Of a stretch of DNA of 41,755 bases, positions 1-9,469 are shown piece after piece. The notes under the pieces are model-generated. The model searched no databases, was not told the origin of the DNA, and saw only the letters and a list, made by a program, of their open reading frames with translations. The stretch is taken from assembly GCF_900446215.1 (NCBI RefSeq), contig NZ_UAQZ01000008.1, positions 1 to 41,755 on the forward strand. Direction: 5' to 3'. The position numbers were made by a program, and so were the translations under genes. Origin of the DNA: Burkholderia cenocepacia (GTDB lineage Bacteria > Pseudomonadota > Gammaproteobacteria > Burkholderiales > Burkholderiaceae). Numbering within the stretch: the stretch's first letter is position 1; each line of letters starts with the position of its first letter.

Positions 1-805
1 ACGCAGGAAATTCTCGAGATCGCGGACGGATTTTTCCGGTCGATCACGGCCGTCAGCAGCCGGTCGGCCGTCGGCTCGCCCAGGCGTTCATAGATCAGTT
101 TGAGGAAGTACGCCGCCTGCAGACCGACGACGTCGTTCGCACTGGCCATCCGCTCCAGCAGCGTGTTCGGCAGCGCGTTGAGCGACAGCGTCTTGCTGAT
201 CGAGGCCTTGTCCTTGCCGATTTTTTCCGCCAGCGTGTCTGGTCGGAAAAGACCTTCTCGTCGAGGAGACGTTTCCACGCAACCGCATCGTCGAAGATCG
301 TCTGGCGTTCGTGGTCGTGGTTCGCGCGATACGCGATCGTATAGAGCTGCTCGGGCGTGTGATCCGTGCGGAACGTCGCATTGATCGTCTCGTCGCCGTT
401 GATGCTCGTCGCACGCAGCCCGGCGTTGCCCGTCGATCACGACGAGCTTGCCGGGAAACTCGGGGAGTCGCGTGACCTTGATCGGCTCGATCTGCCCTTC
501 CCGTTTCAACGTCAGTGCGAGCTCGTGCAGGCTCGATTCCGAGTAGAACACACGCGGATTGAACGGGTTCGGGATGCAGTCCTTGACCAGCACCTTCTGC
601 GGCGCGCCAAGATCGGCCGTACCGGCGGCGTGGCGGCGGCCGGAGCACTGGCGGGCGTCGCTTCGACGACCGCAGCCGGTGCGGCCGTCGGCTCGGGCAG
701 CCGCGTTTCGAGCGCCGCATTTTCCTGCGCGAGTCCGCGCAACAGGCCGGCCGCGAGATGCAGGTTGCCGGTCGGTTTCTTGTCTTTCGAGGTGTCCTTA
801 GCCAT
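1..805 (-). CDS. parB: ParB-family partition protein, 3' end outside window, frame-disrupted
   Basis: Centromere-binding ParB/KorB-type protein that should bind the nearby 16-bp palindromes and work with ParA in replicon segregation. I start it at ATG 805 (MAKDTSKDKKP), which overlaps the parA stop by 8 bp. An Ala/Pro-rich N-terminus is followed by the typical ParB core, which can be read only by changing frame: QKVLVKDCIPNPFNPR (about 545-605), a KLVVIDGQRRLRA box near 415-460, and a helix-turn-helix region KIGKDKASISKTLSL near 170-225. Frame changes fall near 610-640 (base lost or gained), 418-422 (one extra C on the plus strand) and 239-241 (one C missing). The gene runs off the left edge at DLENFL. 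With the repairs the protein is continuous, so I read it as a functional parB with sequence errors, although real decay cannot be excluded. Confidence 0.82.
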
Positions 806-1489
806 GGGCGGCTCCGGTAGCGCGCGTCGACGCGATGTATTGGCCATTTCCGTGACCAGCCTTTCGATTTCCGCGCGGGCTTCCTTCAGGCCCTTCAGTA
901 TCGATTGTGGTGATGGATCGTGGTGCGAGCGCGAACGTCTGACGATAGACCTCGCGTTGCGCGATCTGGCTGTCGAGCAGATGCTCCCCTATTTCTTCAG
1001 CCCTTAGAATTTTTAAAATTTCTTCACGCATTTTAGTTTTTCCATTGACGCTATTCAGCATCAATGCGGAAGAAAGTTGAGGATTCGAACGGCGCGCATC
1101 GACTCGATCATGCGGATCATCGCGACGGTGCTGTACAAGTCGGCCGGCGAAGGCGAAAGCGGCACTAGGCAGAAGTCGGCTACTTCGAGGACGGATGCAA
1201 TACGCGGATCTTCCAGGTTGCCGGGGCAGTCGACGACGATCACGTCGAAGTTCGCGTCCTGCTTCTTGATCTCACCGCCGATACCGCGGCCCGCGGGAGC
1301 CAGCGAAAGGACCGTCATCGGCAGCGTGTTCTCGCCGCTCGTGACCCAACGGACGGAAGTGCCTTGAGGGTCGGCATCGATCAACGCGACCTTGTTACCG
1401 CCGGCTTCGAAGGCAGCCGCGATGTTGACGGAGATGGTTGTCTTTCCAGTCCCACCTTTTTGATTACTGACGGCGATCTTGAAAGCCAT
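798..1489 (-). CDS. parA: ParA-family partition ATPase, frame-disrupted
   Basis: Deviant Walker-type ATPase that positions replicons together with ParB. The first 130 or so residues are intact: MAFKIAVSNQKGGTGKTT holds the P-loop at residues 11-18, followed by a switch region with DADPQG and the VVDCPG Walker B strand. The frame breaks near 1086-1089 (one A short). It then continues as NPQLSSALMLNSVNGKTKM and LLDSQIAQREVYRQTFAL, breaks again near 900-930, and once more near 841-844. The last frame ends in ASTRATGAAHG with TAA at 798-800, inside the parB start (ATGGCTAA). Repaired length is about 230 residues, normal for small ParA proteins. A strong Shine-Dalgarno precedes the ATG. The gene is first in a parA-parB operon beside the parS cluster. 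Its base composition is visibly more AT-rich than that of downstream chromosomal genes. Confidence 0.85.
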
Positions 1490-1490
1490 T

Positions 1491-1500
1491 AAATTCCTCC
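1491..1500 (-). promoter_or_regulatory. Shine-Dalgarno of parA
   Basis: Read on the minus strand, GGAGGAATTT lies directly before the parA ATG, with about six bases between GGAGG and the start. It fixes the parA start at 1489. Confidence 0.75.
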
Positions 1501-1584
1501 ACGGAGTTTTTCGTAATATATGCAGTTATTAACGGAATGTCCAGAAAAGCGTTCGAAGCAGAGGATATTTTGTTGATCGTTGTG

Positions 1585-1600
1585 GTCGTTACGTGACAAG
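1585..1600. repeat. parS: Degenerate parS-like site
   Basis: Matches 13 of 16 positions of GTTGTCACGTGACAAC, with the right half ACGTGACAA conserved. It is the site closest to parA, about 95 bp upstream of the start, so it could also serve parAB autoregulation. Weakest member of the set. Confidence 0.45.
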
Positions 1601-1820
1601 TGGGCCGAATGGCTAAGGCGTTACTCGTACTTATTGATCCAAGAAAACAAGTCAGTCGCTCATGTTTGTAAAATCGAACGACAAGCACGAGCCAGTTCGC
1701 CGTCTTCGGCAACGATCGCGAAACCTTTTCTCAGAGAGTTGATGTCTCGTCGTGCTTCAGTCTGAGACGAAATTCGATACAAATCCGGGGCGCTGAGACC
1801 CCGGTAACGAGGAAGAGCCG

Positions 1821-1836
1821 GTTGTCACGTGACAAG
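1821..1836. repeat. parS: parS site (15/16)
   Basis: GTTGTCACGTGACAAG, one terminal mismatch to the palindrome seen perfectly at 2139 and 2864. Probable ParB binding site. Confidence 0.8.
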
Positions 1837-1970
1837 TCGCCGGATATCGATTCCTCCGAGTGCTACGTCGAGCGAAAGTTTTCGATTGCGACCTGGAGCG
1901 CGGGGTAATCGCTTCACTCTAATTATCGATACACGGGCGCTAAATCGCGGACGTCTACCTGGGAAGATGA

Positions 1971-1986
1971 GTTGTCACGTGACAAA
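1971..1986. repeat. parS: parS site (15/16)
   Basis: GTTGTCACGTGACAAA, one terminal mismatch. It lies 150 bp from the previous site. Probable ParB binding site. Confidence 0.8.
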
Positions 1987-2138
1987 CAATCCCAAGGTGC
2001 TGTCTCGGATAGGGGATTTGTGGTCAGTTAAGAATAGTTGTTGCTGGTCGACGCTCGCGGCGTGGAGGCATATTGTCGGGGAAACGCACGAAGTTGATAG
2101 TTTTCGCCGAGGTGGTTTGTCCGTGTGTCCATCGGTGA

Positions 2139-2154
2139 GTTGTCACGTGACAAC
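2139..2154. repeat. parS: parS site (perfect palindrome)
   Basis: GTTGTCACGTGACAAC, a perfect 16-bp palindrome. I recall this as the chromosome-3 parS consensus of the Burkholderia cepacia complex. Confidence 0.88.
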
Positions 2155-2863
2155 AGGACGCGATGCCGGGAAGTTCAAGCGATGGCGACTCTATGGCGAG
2201 GAGCGCCCCGTTGCTGTCGCAAAGAAACGGCTTGGGGCTGCGAAGGCCTTGGCACGATCGGTTGCGCGGCCAAATTCCTGCCGGCGTGCGGACCCTCAAG
2301 GGCGGACGCAATGCTGCCGAGCTCTGTCGCAAAGGCTGCATGGGGCTGTCATGATATGTCCCCATTTATAGGAGCGCGACCCTGCGTTTCCACGCGTGCC
2401 GGCCGATAGGGTAGGTTGCTTCGTGGCCGCCAGCCGGTGCCTGCGCTGGTGGACTGTTGATGCCGGAGATAGCCGCAGGTATGAACTGCTACTGGCGCTG
2501 AATCCATACGTCAGAGGCATGTAACAACCCAAACGGGTCGGATCGTGAAACATTTCCCGAAAATAAGCACTCGCCCGGAAATCCTTGTCGGGCAATGGTT
2601 TGCGCCATATTCTTCATGCTGTTTCACGCAAAACGGATGCTGCACCCTCGGGAAATAGGGGCGTATGAGTTTTCAACGCCCGGGCATTGAAGATTGATAC
2701 GGCTGCGGCTAGATTTGTTTTGATTGATATGTGATTTGTTGTTTTTGATACGTTTCGGCTGATTCTTCGCGGGATCCGCCGATGAGCCGGGAGGATCGGT
2801 GCTCTACCATTGAATTCCCTTGAGCCTCCAATCGAGTACGGGGCGCACCGATATTTAGCGCCA

Positions 2864-2879
2864 GTTGTCACGTGACAAC
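2864..2879. repeat. parS: parS site (perfect palindrome)
   Basis: GTTGTCACGTGACAAC, identical to the site at 2139 but about 725 bp further out and just left of the IS110 element. The cluster may have been more compact or may have extended further before the insertion. Confidence 0.88.
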
Positions 2880-3139
2880 GCACACGTCGGTCGCGCGATT
2901 CATGGAATGGTGGGATTCGGAGTAGATAGAAGTTGACGCCGGGCATTCGTGGGCCGGTAATCGCAGCGCGACCGGTACAACGCAGTCTTCAGAAGAGAGC
3001 GGCTACGATCCGCTCAGAGAGCGTCGGTTCAGGGCGATTTATCTGTAGCCGAATGTGAGATCCGAGCTGGGATGCGGCCGCTCGACACGCGTCGGCTGCG
3101 GTTTGACGTTCAACAGCGACTGAGTAACCGTCTTCCGAG

Positions 3140-4300
<1,161 letters not shown>

Positions 4301-4442
4301 CAAGACGCCGAGCATTCATCCGAGCTGGAAACATATCGGTATCCAACGCTGCAACCCAAGCCCGTCGACGTCGCGTGTGCGAAGCCAATTTCAGCCCTTC
4401 GAATCCCGTCGAAACCGACACATCTCCGCCGCCGCACCGCAA

Positions 4443-5459
4443 TCAATAGCTCGCCACGATCGACAGCGCGACGTCCGCTCCGCCTCGCAGGCTATCGATA
4501 TCCCGTCGCGGAGAATTACCAAACAGCCGGCTATATTCCCGGTTGAACTGCGTCGGGCTCGCATACCCGACCCTGAACGCCGCCGACGCAGCGTCGAGCC
4601 GCTCGGCCAGCATCAGCCGACGTGCCTCGTTGAGCCGTATCCATTTCTGGTATTGCAGCGGACTCATGCCGGTGAGCTGACGGAAGTGGTGATGGAACGT
4701 CGAACTGCTCATCTGAACCTGCGCCGCAAGATCATCGACACGCAACGACTCGTCATAGTGAGCGCGCAGCCACCGGATCGCGCGCGACACACGGTTGCAC
4801 TGGCTGCCGGTGGACGCAATCTGTCGCAGACGGCCGCCCTGGTCGCTCGTCAGCAGCCGGTAGTAGATTTCCCGCTCGATGTACGGGCCGAGAACCGCAA
4901 TGGCGTGCGGGTCGTCCAGCAGCGCGAGTAACCGATTCAGCGCGTCGTACAGCGGTTCGGTCATGTCGCCGACGACGAGTCCGCGGCCTGCTGGCGCATC
5001 GTCGTGATCCGGCGCGACTTGCATCATCAGTTCGGCCATGACGCGAAAATCGAGCTTGAGACCGAGCCCGAGAAACGGTTTGTCGGGGCTGGCCTCGATG
5101 ATCTGCGTCGAACCGGGCAGGTCGAGAGACGTGATCAGAAAGCGATCGGCATCGTAGATGTAGGCATCCCCGCTCTGCATGACCCGCTTTGCACCTTGAA
5201 CGACGAGGCCGAAGCTCGGCTCGACCATGCACTCCATCGGCTGCGTCGGCGCTTCCCGTCGGTGAAAGCTCAAGTTGGGAATGGCCGTGTCGAGGTGATC
5301 GACACCTTCGGTCCACCTCGCGACGCGTTCCGCGAGGGTCCGTCGCAGTTCGTTCTCGCGGCTGCGGCCGGTCGAACGGTGGCTTGCCTGGTCGAATGCC
5401 GCGATGGCGATGTCGTCGTCTTGTTGGCCGGATATGTATCGGGCGGATGCCGGGTGCAT
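4443..5459 (-). CDS. AraC-family transcriptional regulator
   Basis: A 338-residue cytoplasmic regulator. Residues about 60-210 form an AraC_N type sensor domain (SFHRREAPTQPMECMVEPSF onwards, YqhC-like), and about 225-320 form the paired helix-turn-helix domain with SRAIRWLRAHYDESLRVDDLA, MSSSTFHHHFRQLTGMSPLQYQ and a second helix pair around VGYASPTQFNREYSRLFG. Length is usual for this subfamily. Proteins of this group often control aldehyde reductases or other redox genes, but no such gene is adjacent. The gene lies 131 bp downstream of the metallo-beta-lactamase-fold gene on the same strand. Its inducer and targets are unknown. Start ATG 5459 gives the full N-terminus. Confidence 0.85.
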   Translation of the reverse strand: MHPASARYISGQQDDDIAIAAFDQASHRSTGRSRENELRRTLAERVARWTEGVDHLDTAIPNLSFHRREAPTQPMECMVEPSFGLVVQGAKRVMQSGDAYIYDADRFLITSLDLPGSTQIIEASPDKPFLGLGLKLDFRVMAELMMQVAPDHDDAPAGRGLVVGDMTEPLYDALNRLLALLDDPHAIAVLGPYIEREIYYRLLTSDQGGRLRQIASTGSQCNRVSRAIRWLRAHYDESLRVDDLAAQVQMSSSTFHHHFRQLTGMSPLQYQKWIRLNEARRLMLAERLDAASAAFRVGYASPTQFNREYSRLFGNSPRRDIDSLRGGADVALSIVASY

Positions 5460-5590
5460 GACTTCTCACTCAGGTAATCGGGTCGACAGGCATGCCGTCG
5501 ACGTGCAGGGGAGGCCGGCAACGCGTGCATCGCCTGGAATCGCGGCACGGCCGTCTTCACGGAAGGCATGTGCGTGCCGCGACTGGCGGA

Positions 5591-6715
5591 CTACTTCGTT
5601 GCCTGCGATGTGCAAAACTGCCAGCGTCGCGATTTCGCCGCCGGTGCCGCCGCGCGCTCGTCGACCGTGCGCCACCAGCGTTCGCCGCGATGCGGTGTGT
5701 CGAGATCGAGGCGTTCGCCCATCCGCGGCGTCGACAGCTCGATGCCGCGCACGAGCGCCAGCGCCGTGACGCGCTCGAACGGCTCCTGCCAGCGATGCAT
5801 CGCGAGGTCGAACGTGCCGTTGTGGATCGGGATCAGCCAGCGCCCGCGCAAATCGATGTGCGCCTGCACGGTTTCTTCCGGCTGCATGTGCACGTAAGGC
5901 CATTGCGTATCATAGGCGCCTGTTTCGATCAGCGTGACGTCGAACGGTCCGAGGCGCTCGCCGATTTCCCGGAAACCGTCGAAATAGCCGGTGTCGCCGC
6001 TGAAGAACAGGCGCAGGTCGTCGTCGACGATCACCCACGACGCCCACAGCGTACTGTTGCCGTCGAACAGGCTGCGCCCGGAGAAGTGCTGGGCAGGCGT
6101 CGCCGTCAGCGTCACCCCGGCCACGTCCACGCTTTGCCACCAGTCGAGCTGGCGGACCTTGTTCGCGTCGATCCCCCATTCGATCAGCCGATCGCCGACG
6201 CCCAGCGTCGTCACGAACACGCCGGTGGTTGCGGCGAGCGCGAGCACCGTGTCGCGATCGAGGTGATCGTAATGGTCGTGCGACAGGATCACGCCGCGCA
6301 GCGGCGGAAGATCTTCCAGCGCAATCGGCGGCGCATGGAAGCGCTTGGGCCCGATACGCCGAAACGGCGACGCGCGCTCGGCAAATACCGGATCGGTCAA
6401 CCAGAATTCACCGCGCAACTTCAGCAACAGCGTCGAATGGCCGAGCCGGTAGAGGCTGCGATCGGGCGCCGCCTCGAGCTCCGCGCGGGTCAGCGAATCG
6501 ACCGGCAACGTGCCGGCAGGCACCGTATGACGCGGCTTGTTGACCAGCATGTTCCACGCGATTCCCAGCGTCTTGCCCAGTCCTTCGGCGGGGCGCGGCG
6601 CAACATTGGCAAAGCGCTCGCCATCGTGCTGCGGCGAACTGCCGGACAGCGTCCGGCCACGTCGGGCGGCCGCGAAACCCAGAATGCGGTGAATCAAAAC
6701 GAGAGGCGATGCCAT
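5591..6715 (-). CDS. RomA/UlaG-like metallo-beta-lactamase-fold hydrolase
   Basis: A 374-residue MBL-fold protein related to the RomA and NAPE-phospholipase D group. The zinc motif HDHYDHLD sits near residues 162-169, a second histidine in TPAQHFSGR near 227, the aspartate of FFSGDTGYFD near 257, and a late histidine in LIPIHNGTFDLA near 313. The first 30 residues are a weakly hydrophobic N-terminus (LVLIHRILGFAAARRG) that could be a membrane anchor. It is transcribed away from the tetR gene at 6799 across an 83-bp gap with overlapping palindromes, so TetR control is likely. The substrate is unknown. RomA was originally linked to altered outer membrane properties in enterobacteria, which is only a hint here. 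Confidence 0.82.
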   Translation of the reverse strand: MASPLVLIHRILGFAAARRGRTLSGSSPQHDGERFANVAPRPAEGLGKTLGIAWNMLVNKPRHTVPAGTLPVDSLTRAELEAAPDRSLYRLGHSTLLLKLRGEFWLTDPVFAERASPFRRIGPKRFHAPPIALEDLPPLRGVILSHDHYDHLDRDTVLALAATTGVFVTTLGVGDRLIEWGIDANKVRQLDWWQSVDVAGVTLTATPAQHFSGRSLFDGNSTLWASWVIVDDDLRLFFSGDTGYFDGFREIGERLGPFDVTLIETGAYDTQWPYVHMQPEETVQAHIDLRGRWLIPIHNGTFDLAMHRWQEPFERVTALALVRGIELSTPRMGERLDLDTPHRGERWWRTVDERAAAPAAKSRRWQFCTSQATK

Positions 6716-6738
6716 GTCGGTTCATCCGGAGAATAAAG

Positions 6739-6759
6739 TACACTAAACAGTGTAGTTTA
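6739..6759. promoter_or_regulatory. Candidate TetR operator
   Basis: Two interleaved palindromes: TACACT-AAAC-AGTGTA at 6739-6754 and TAAAC-N6-GTTTA at 6744-6759. They lie in the 83-bp gap between the divergent MBL and tetR genes, where repression of both would be expected. Confidence 0.6.
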
Positions 6760-6769
6760 TTTTTGGGAT

Positions 6770-6790
6770 AAGTAAACTGCCCGGTGTAAA
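6770..6790. promoter_or_regulatory. Second, weaker TetR half-operator
   Basis: AGTAAACTG-CCC-GGTGTAAA repeats the AAACAGTGTA-type words of the first site in imperfect form. It lies 8 bp before the tetR start and would block initiation if bound. Confidence 0.4.
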
Positions 6791-6798
6791 ATTTCTCA

Positions 6799-7452
6799 AT
6801 GGATACCAGCACTCCCCCTCAGCGTCTGACCGACCGAAAGCGCGCGGCCATCGTCGATGCGGCAATCGAGGAATTTCTCGCGGCCGGCTACGATGCGACG
6901 AGCATGGATCGCATCGCTGCGCGCGCGGACGTGTCGAAGCGCACCGTCTACAACCACTTCCCGGGCAAGGAGACGCTGTTCGCCGCGATCCTGAACAAGC
7001 TGTGGGAGGCGACCCGGACCGGCAGTTCGCCGACCTATCGCGCCGACGTACCGCTGCGCGAGCAACTGCTCGCCTTGCTCGACCGCAAGTTGCGCTTGAT
7101 GAATGATGAGGCCTTCCTCGCGCTGGCGCGTGTCGCGATCGGCGCGGCCATCCATTCGCCGGAACGGGCGCGCGACATGGTCGAGCGTCTCAGCGAGCGG
7201 GAGGAAGACCTCACGGTCTGGGTGCGTGCGGCAGCGGCGGCCGGCCGCCTGTCGGTCACCGATCCGGTGTTCGCCGCGCATCAGCTGCATGGCGCCGTGA
7301 AGGCCTTCGCGTTCTGGCCGCAGATCACGATGGGCCAGCCGCCGTTGACGGCGCAGGAGCAGCAGAAAGTTGCGGAATCGGCTGCCGACATGTTCCTCGC
7401 GTACTACGCGCGACCGGACGACGGCGTCGCACCGCATCGCCAGCAAGACTGA
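6799..7452 (+). CDS. TetR/AcrR-family regulator
   Basis: A 217-residue repressor. The N-terminal helix-turn-helix spans about residues 12-58 (KRAAIVDAAIEEFLAAGYDA, then MDRIAARADVSKRTVYNHF, the canonical TetR recognition helix). The C-terminal ligand domain resembles the AefR/TetR_C group (FLALARVAIGAAIHSPERA). It is divergent from the MBL-fold gene, with operators between them, so it most likely represses that gene and itself. The ligand is unknown. ATG 6799 is supported by the intact HTH starting a few residues later. Confidence 0.88.
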   Translation: MDTSTPPQRLTDRKRAAIVDAAIEEFLAAGYDATSMDRIAARADVSKRTVYNHFPGKETLFAAILNKLWEATRTGSSPTYRADVPLREQLLALLDRKLRLMNDEAFLALARVAIGAAIHSPERARDMVERLSEREEDLTVWVRAAAAAGRLSVTDPVFAAHQLHGAVKAFAFWPQITMGQPPLTAQEQQKVAESAADMFLAYYARPDDGVAPHRQQD

Positions 7453-7647
7453 ACGCGCCACCGGAAGCATCCAGATCGACGGACAGCTCGAAGCCACTGC
7501 GATGTGCGCGCGGCGTCGACGAGCGGGCAAACCGGCCGATCCCTGGAAGCACGAACGCCAACTGGCGCCTACCCGTGTCGATCGGCCATCTGGCCTAGAC
7601 TGAACGATACCGCCGGCGCATCCGAAGCCGGACGCGAGCAACGACCC

Positions 7648-8139
7648 ATGAAGACGCTGTTGATCGTCTATCACACGATGACCGGAGGCACGCAGCAGAT
7701 GGCCGCAGCGGCTGCCGCAGCGGCGCGCGAGCAGCCTGGCGTCGACGTCAGGTTGCAGCGCGCGGACGCAACGAGTGCAGCGGACGTGCTGGCCGCCGAC
7801 GCGTACCTGTTCGCGACGCCGGAGAATCTTGCGGCGATGTCCGGCCTGATGAAGGATTTCTTCGATCGCTGCTACTACGCGGCGCTCGATCGCGTGAACG
7901 GCCGGCCGTATGCGGCGATGATTTGCGCGGGAAGCGACGGACAGAACGCGTTGCGCCAGATCGACCGGATCGCGACCGGATGGCGGCTGAAGAACGTGGC
8001 GCCCGGGCTGATCGTCTGCACGCATGCGCAGACGCCAGAACGTATTCTCGCGACGAAGACGATCGACAGCGAAGCACTCGCGCGCTGCGCCGAACTGGGT
8101 GCGGGCCTTGCCGCGGGACTTGCGCTGGGCGTTTTCTGA
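7648..8139 (+). CDS. Flavodoxin-like / NADPH-dependent FMN reductase-fold protein
   Basis: A 163-residue protein starting MKTLLIVYHTMTGGTQQMA, which is the FMN phosphate-binding loop of flavodoxin-like folds. LFATPENLAAMSGLMKDFFDR near residues 52-72 resembles the flavin-binding loop of WrbA/NQR-type proteins, and PYAAMICAGSDGQNALRQID near 90 the next strand-loop. It probably binds FMN and acts in two-electron redox chemistry, partner unknown. The reading frame is open further upstream, but the homology starts at 7648. The 195-bp gap after tetR holds nothing obvious. It converges with the DUF2889 gene. Confidence 0.75.
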   Translation: MKTLLIVYHTMTGGTQQMAAAAAAAAREQPGVDVRLQRADATSAADVLAADAYLFATPENLAAMSGLMKDFFDRCYYAALDRVNGRPYAAMICAGSDGQNALRQIDRIATGWRLKNVAPGLIVCTHAQTPERILATKTIDSEALARCAELGAGLAAGLALGVF

Positions 8140-8244
8140 TGCCGGATGCGGCGGCGTCGATCTGCCGAATGAACATCGACAGGATTGGCGGCTGTTCGCG
8201 CAATACTCATTCCGCAAACGCCGAACCCGCCGGGTCCCGGCACT

Positions 8245-8829
8245 TCAGCTGTCTTTTACCGTGGTCGAAGGCTGGTGATATTCAGGCCAAAGACGCTTCA
8301 CGAGATCGCGCGACGCGCCGTAGGCGTAGCAACTGTCGATCTTGAGCGGCTTTCCTTCGCCGTCGCGGTAATCGAGCGACGATCGCCGCATGCCGACCAT
8401 CGTCTGATAGGCCGTCGTCGCGATCGGGCCGAGCAATTCCTTGAGGTGTGTGCACGTATCGCAGGACGGCAGGCGCTTGCGAACCTCGCTGTTCCAGCCG
8501 GCGCCGATGTTCAATCCGACGAGCGCCTGCAGCGAGTCGCCGCCGCCCGGACACTGCGCATACGGATGTGAACGAATGAACGTGGATACGGCGCGGACGA
8601 CCATGTCGACGTCGAACACCAGCGTCACGCCGAGATCGTGGAGCGGCGTCCGCGCCACGACCGTCCGCGCGCCGCCGGGGGGTGTGAAATCGCTGGTCTT
8701 GCGGTCCGCGAGGCAGGCCGTCACTTCGAACAGGCCGTCGCTGCGCCGATAGCCGCGCATGTCGATCTGCCGATGGTGAATCTCCTCGCGCGTGATGCCG
8801 TCGTGTGGGGTGTCGTCTTGGGAAACCAT
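8245..8829 (-). CDS. DUF2889 family protein
   Basis: A 194-residue protein of unknown function. The N-terminal third has the family signature HHRQIDMRGYRRSDGLFEVTACLADRK. The middle holds LHDLGVTLVFDVDMVVRAV, and the C-terminal third a Cys-containing CDTCTHLKELLGPIATTAYQTM segment. DUF2889 proteins are widespread in Burkholderia and related proteobacteria and have no assigned role. The cysteines (CPGGG, SCDTC, SCYAYG) could bind metal, but this is not shown. I start at ATG 8829 (MVSQDD), because residues further upstream have no family similarity. It is monocistronic and convergent with the flavodoxin-like gene. Confidence 0.75.
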   Translation of the reverse strand: MVSQDDTPHDGITREEIHHRQIDMRGYRRSDGLFEVTACLADRKTSDFTPPGGARTVVARTPLHDLGVTLVFDVDMVVRAVSTFIRSHPYAQCPGGGDSLQALVGLNIGAGWNSEVRKRLPSCDTCTHLKELLGPIATTAYQTMVGMRRSSLDYRDGEGKPLKIDSCYAYGASRDLVKRLWPEYHQPSTTVKDS

Positions 8830-9469
8830 GCATCCGCTCCATCTCGTGTAACCGGGGCTTTTCGCAGGCAACGGGATCGCGCCCGGCTGACCGGGCGCGT
8901 GGGGAAAAGCAGGCGAGACATGCTGCCAACGAAGTCGATGCGGCCATACTACGCACTTTCCGATATCTTCGTCCGCGCCGCGATCGATGCGGACGCAACG
9001 AGTCGTGTATCGATGCCGGTGCACACGAGCGTCAAGGACGCGTGTCGCGCGACGTCGCAGGTCCGCACAACGCGTCGCGGATGCGATACGCCGCCGTTCG
9101 ACTGTGGGTCGCGCGGAAGATCGCGTATCGGTCGGCCCGCCCCCGATTTCCGGCCGTGGCCGCGAATGGCGTGACATCCGGAAGCGTATCCATATAATGC
9201 GCAACACGACCGCGCGGACGCATTTCCGGTGCCCCGAATCGGGCGAATGCAGACCGGTGAGTCAACCGGCCGTCCCGCGTACCGGTATACTTCCACTCCT
9301 GCCTTGTCCGGCATCGAGGCCGGGTGCCTGAAAACAGAGTGGCGTGCGCGATGCGGCCCCGTAGTATTCCGCACCGGCGGCAGGCCGGCCGCGCGCATGG
9401 CGGCGAAGCTTTTGTGCCGCGCGGCATGGCCGCACGAACCACACCTTATATTCCTGGTGGATTGAATTT
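8830..9469. other. Intergenic leader region of proQ
   Basis: 640 bp without a gene I can support, containing the start of the DUF2889 gene on the left and a probable proQ promoter at 9171-9198. The stretch 9199-9469 would be a proQ leader of about 265 nt with several GC-rich inverted repeats. Confidence 0.45.
9171..9198 (+). promoter_or_regulatory. Probable sigma-70 promoter upstream of proQ
   Basis: GTGACA and a consensus TATAAT separated by 16 bp, in an otherwise GC-rich region. It points at proQ and implies a long leader. Confidence 0.5.

Larger units (their letters stand above)
1501..3139. other. Gene-poor stretch with parS cluster; candidate replication origin region
   Basis: About 1.6 kb between parA and the IS110 transposase in which I find no convincing gene. 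The open frames are short, run across the parS palindromes and show no recognisable family. It holds five parS-type sites and an AT-rich patch near 2710-2758 with repeated TTGAT/TTTGAT words that could be an unwinding element. I see no clear DnaA boxes and no obvious iteron array. The placement next to parAB and the parS spread are what one expects near the origin of a Burkholderia secondary replicon. The initiator gene repA is not in the window and may lie to the left of parB. Origin function is inference. Confidence 0.5.

Noticed and set aside
1501..3139. Several open frames of 60-180 codons on both strands
   Set aside because: They overlap each other, cross the parS palindromes, have no recognisable domain and lack ribosome sites, so I treat the stretch as non-coding.
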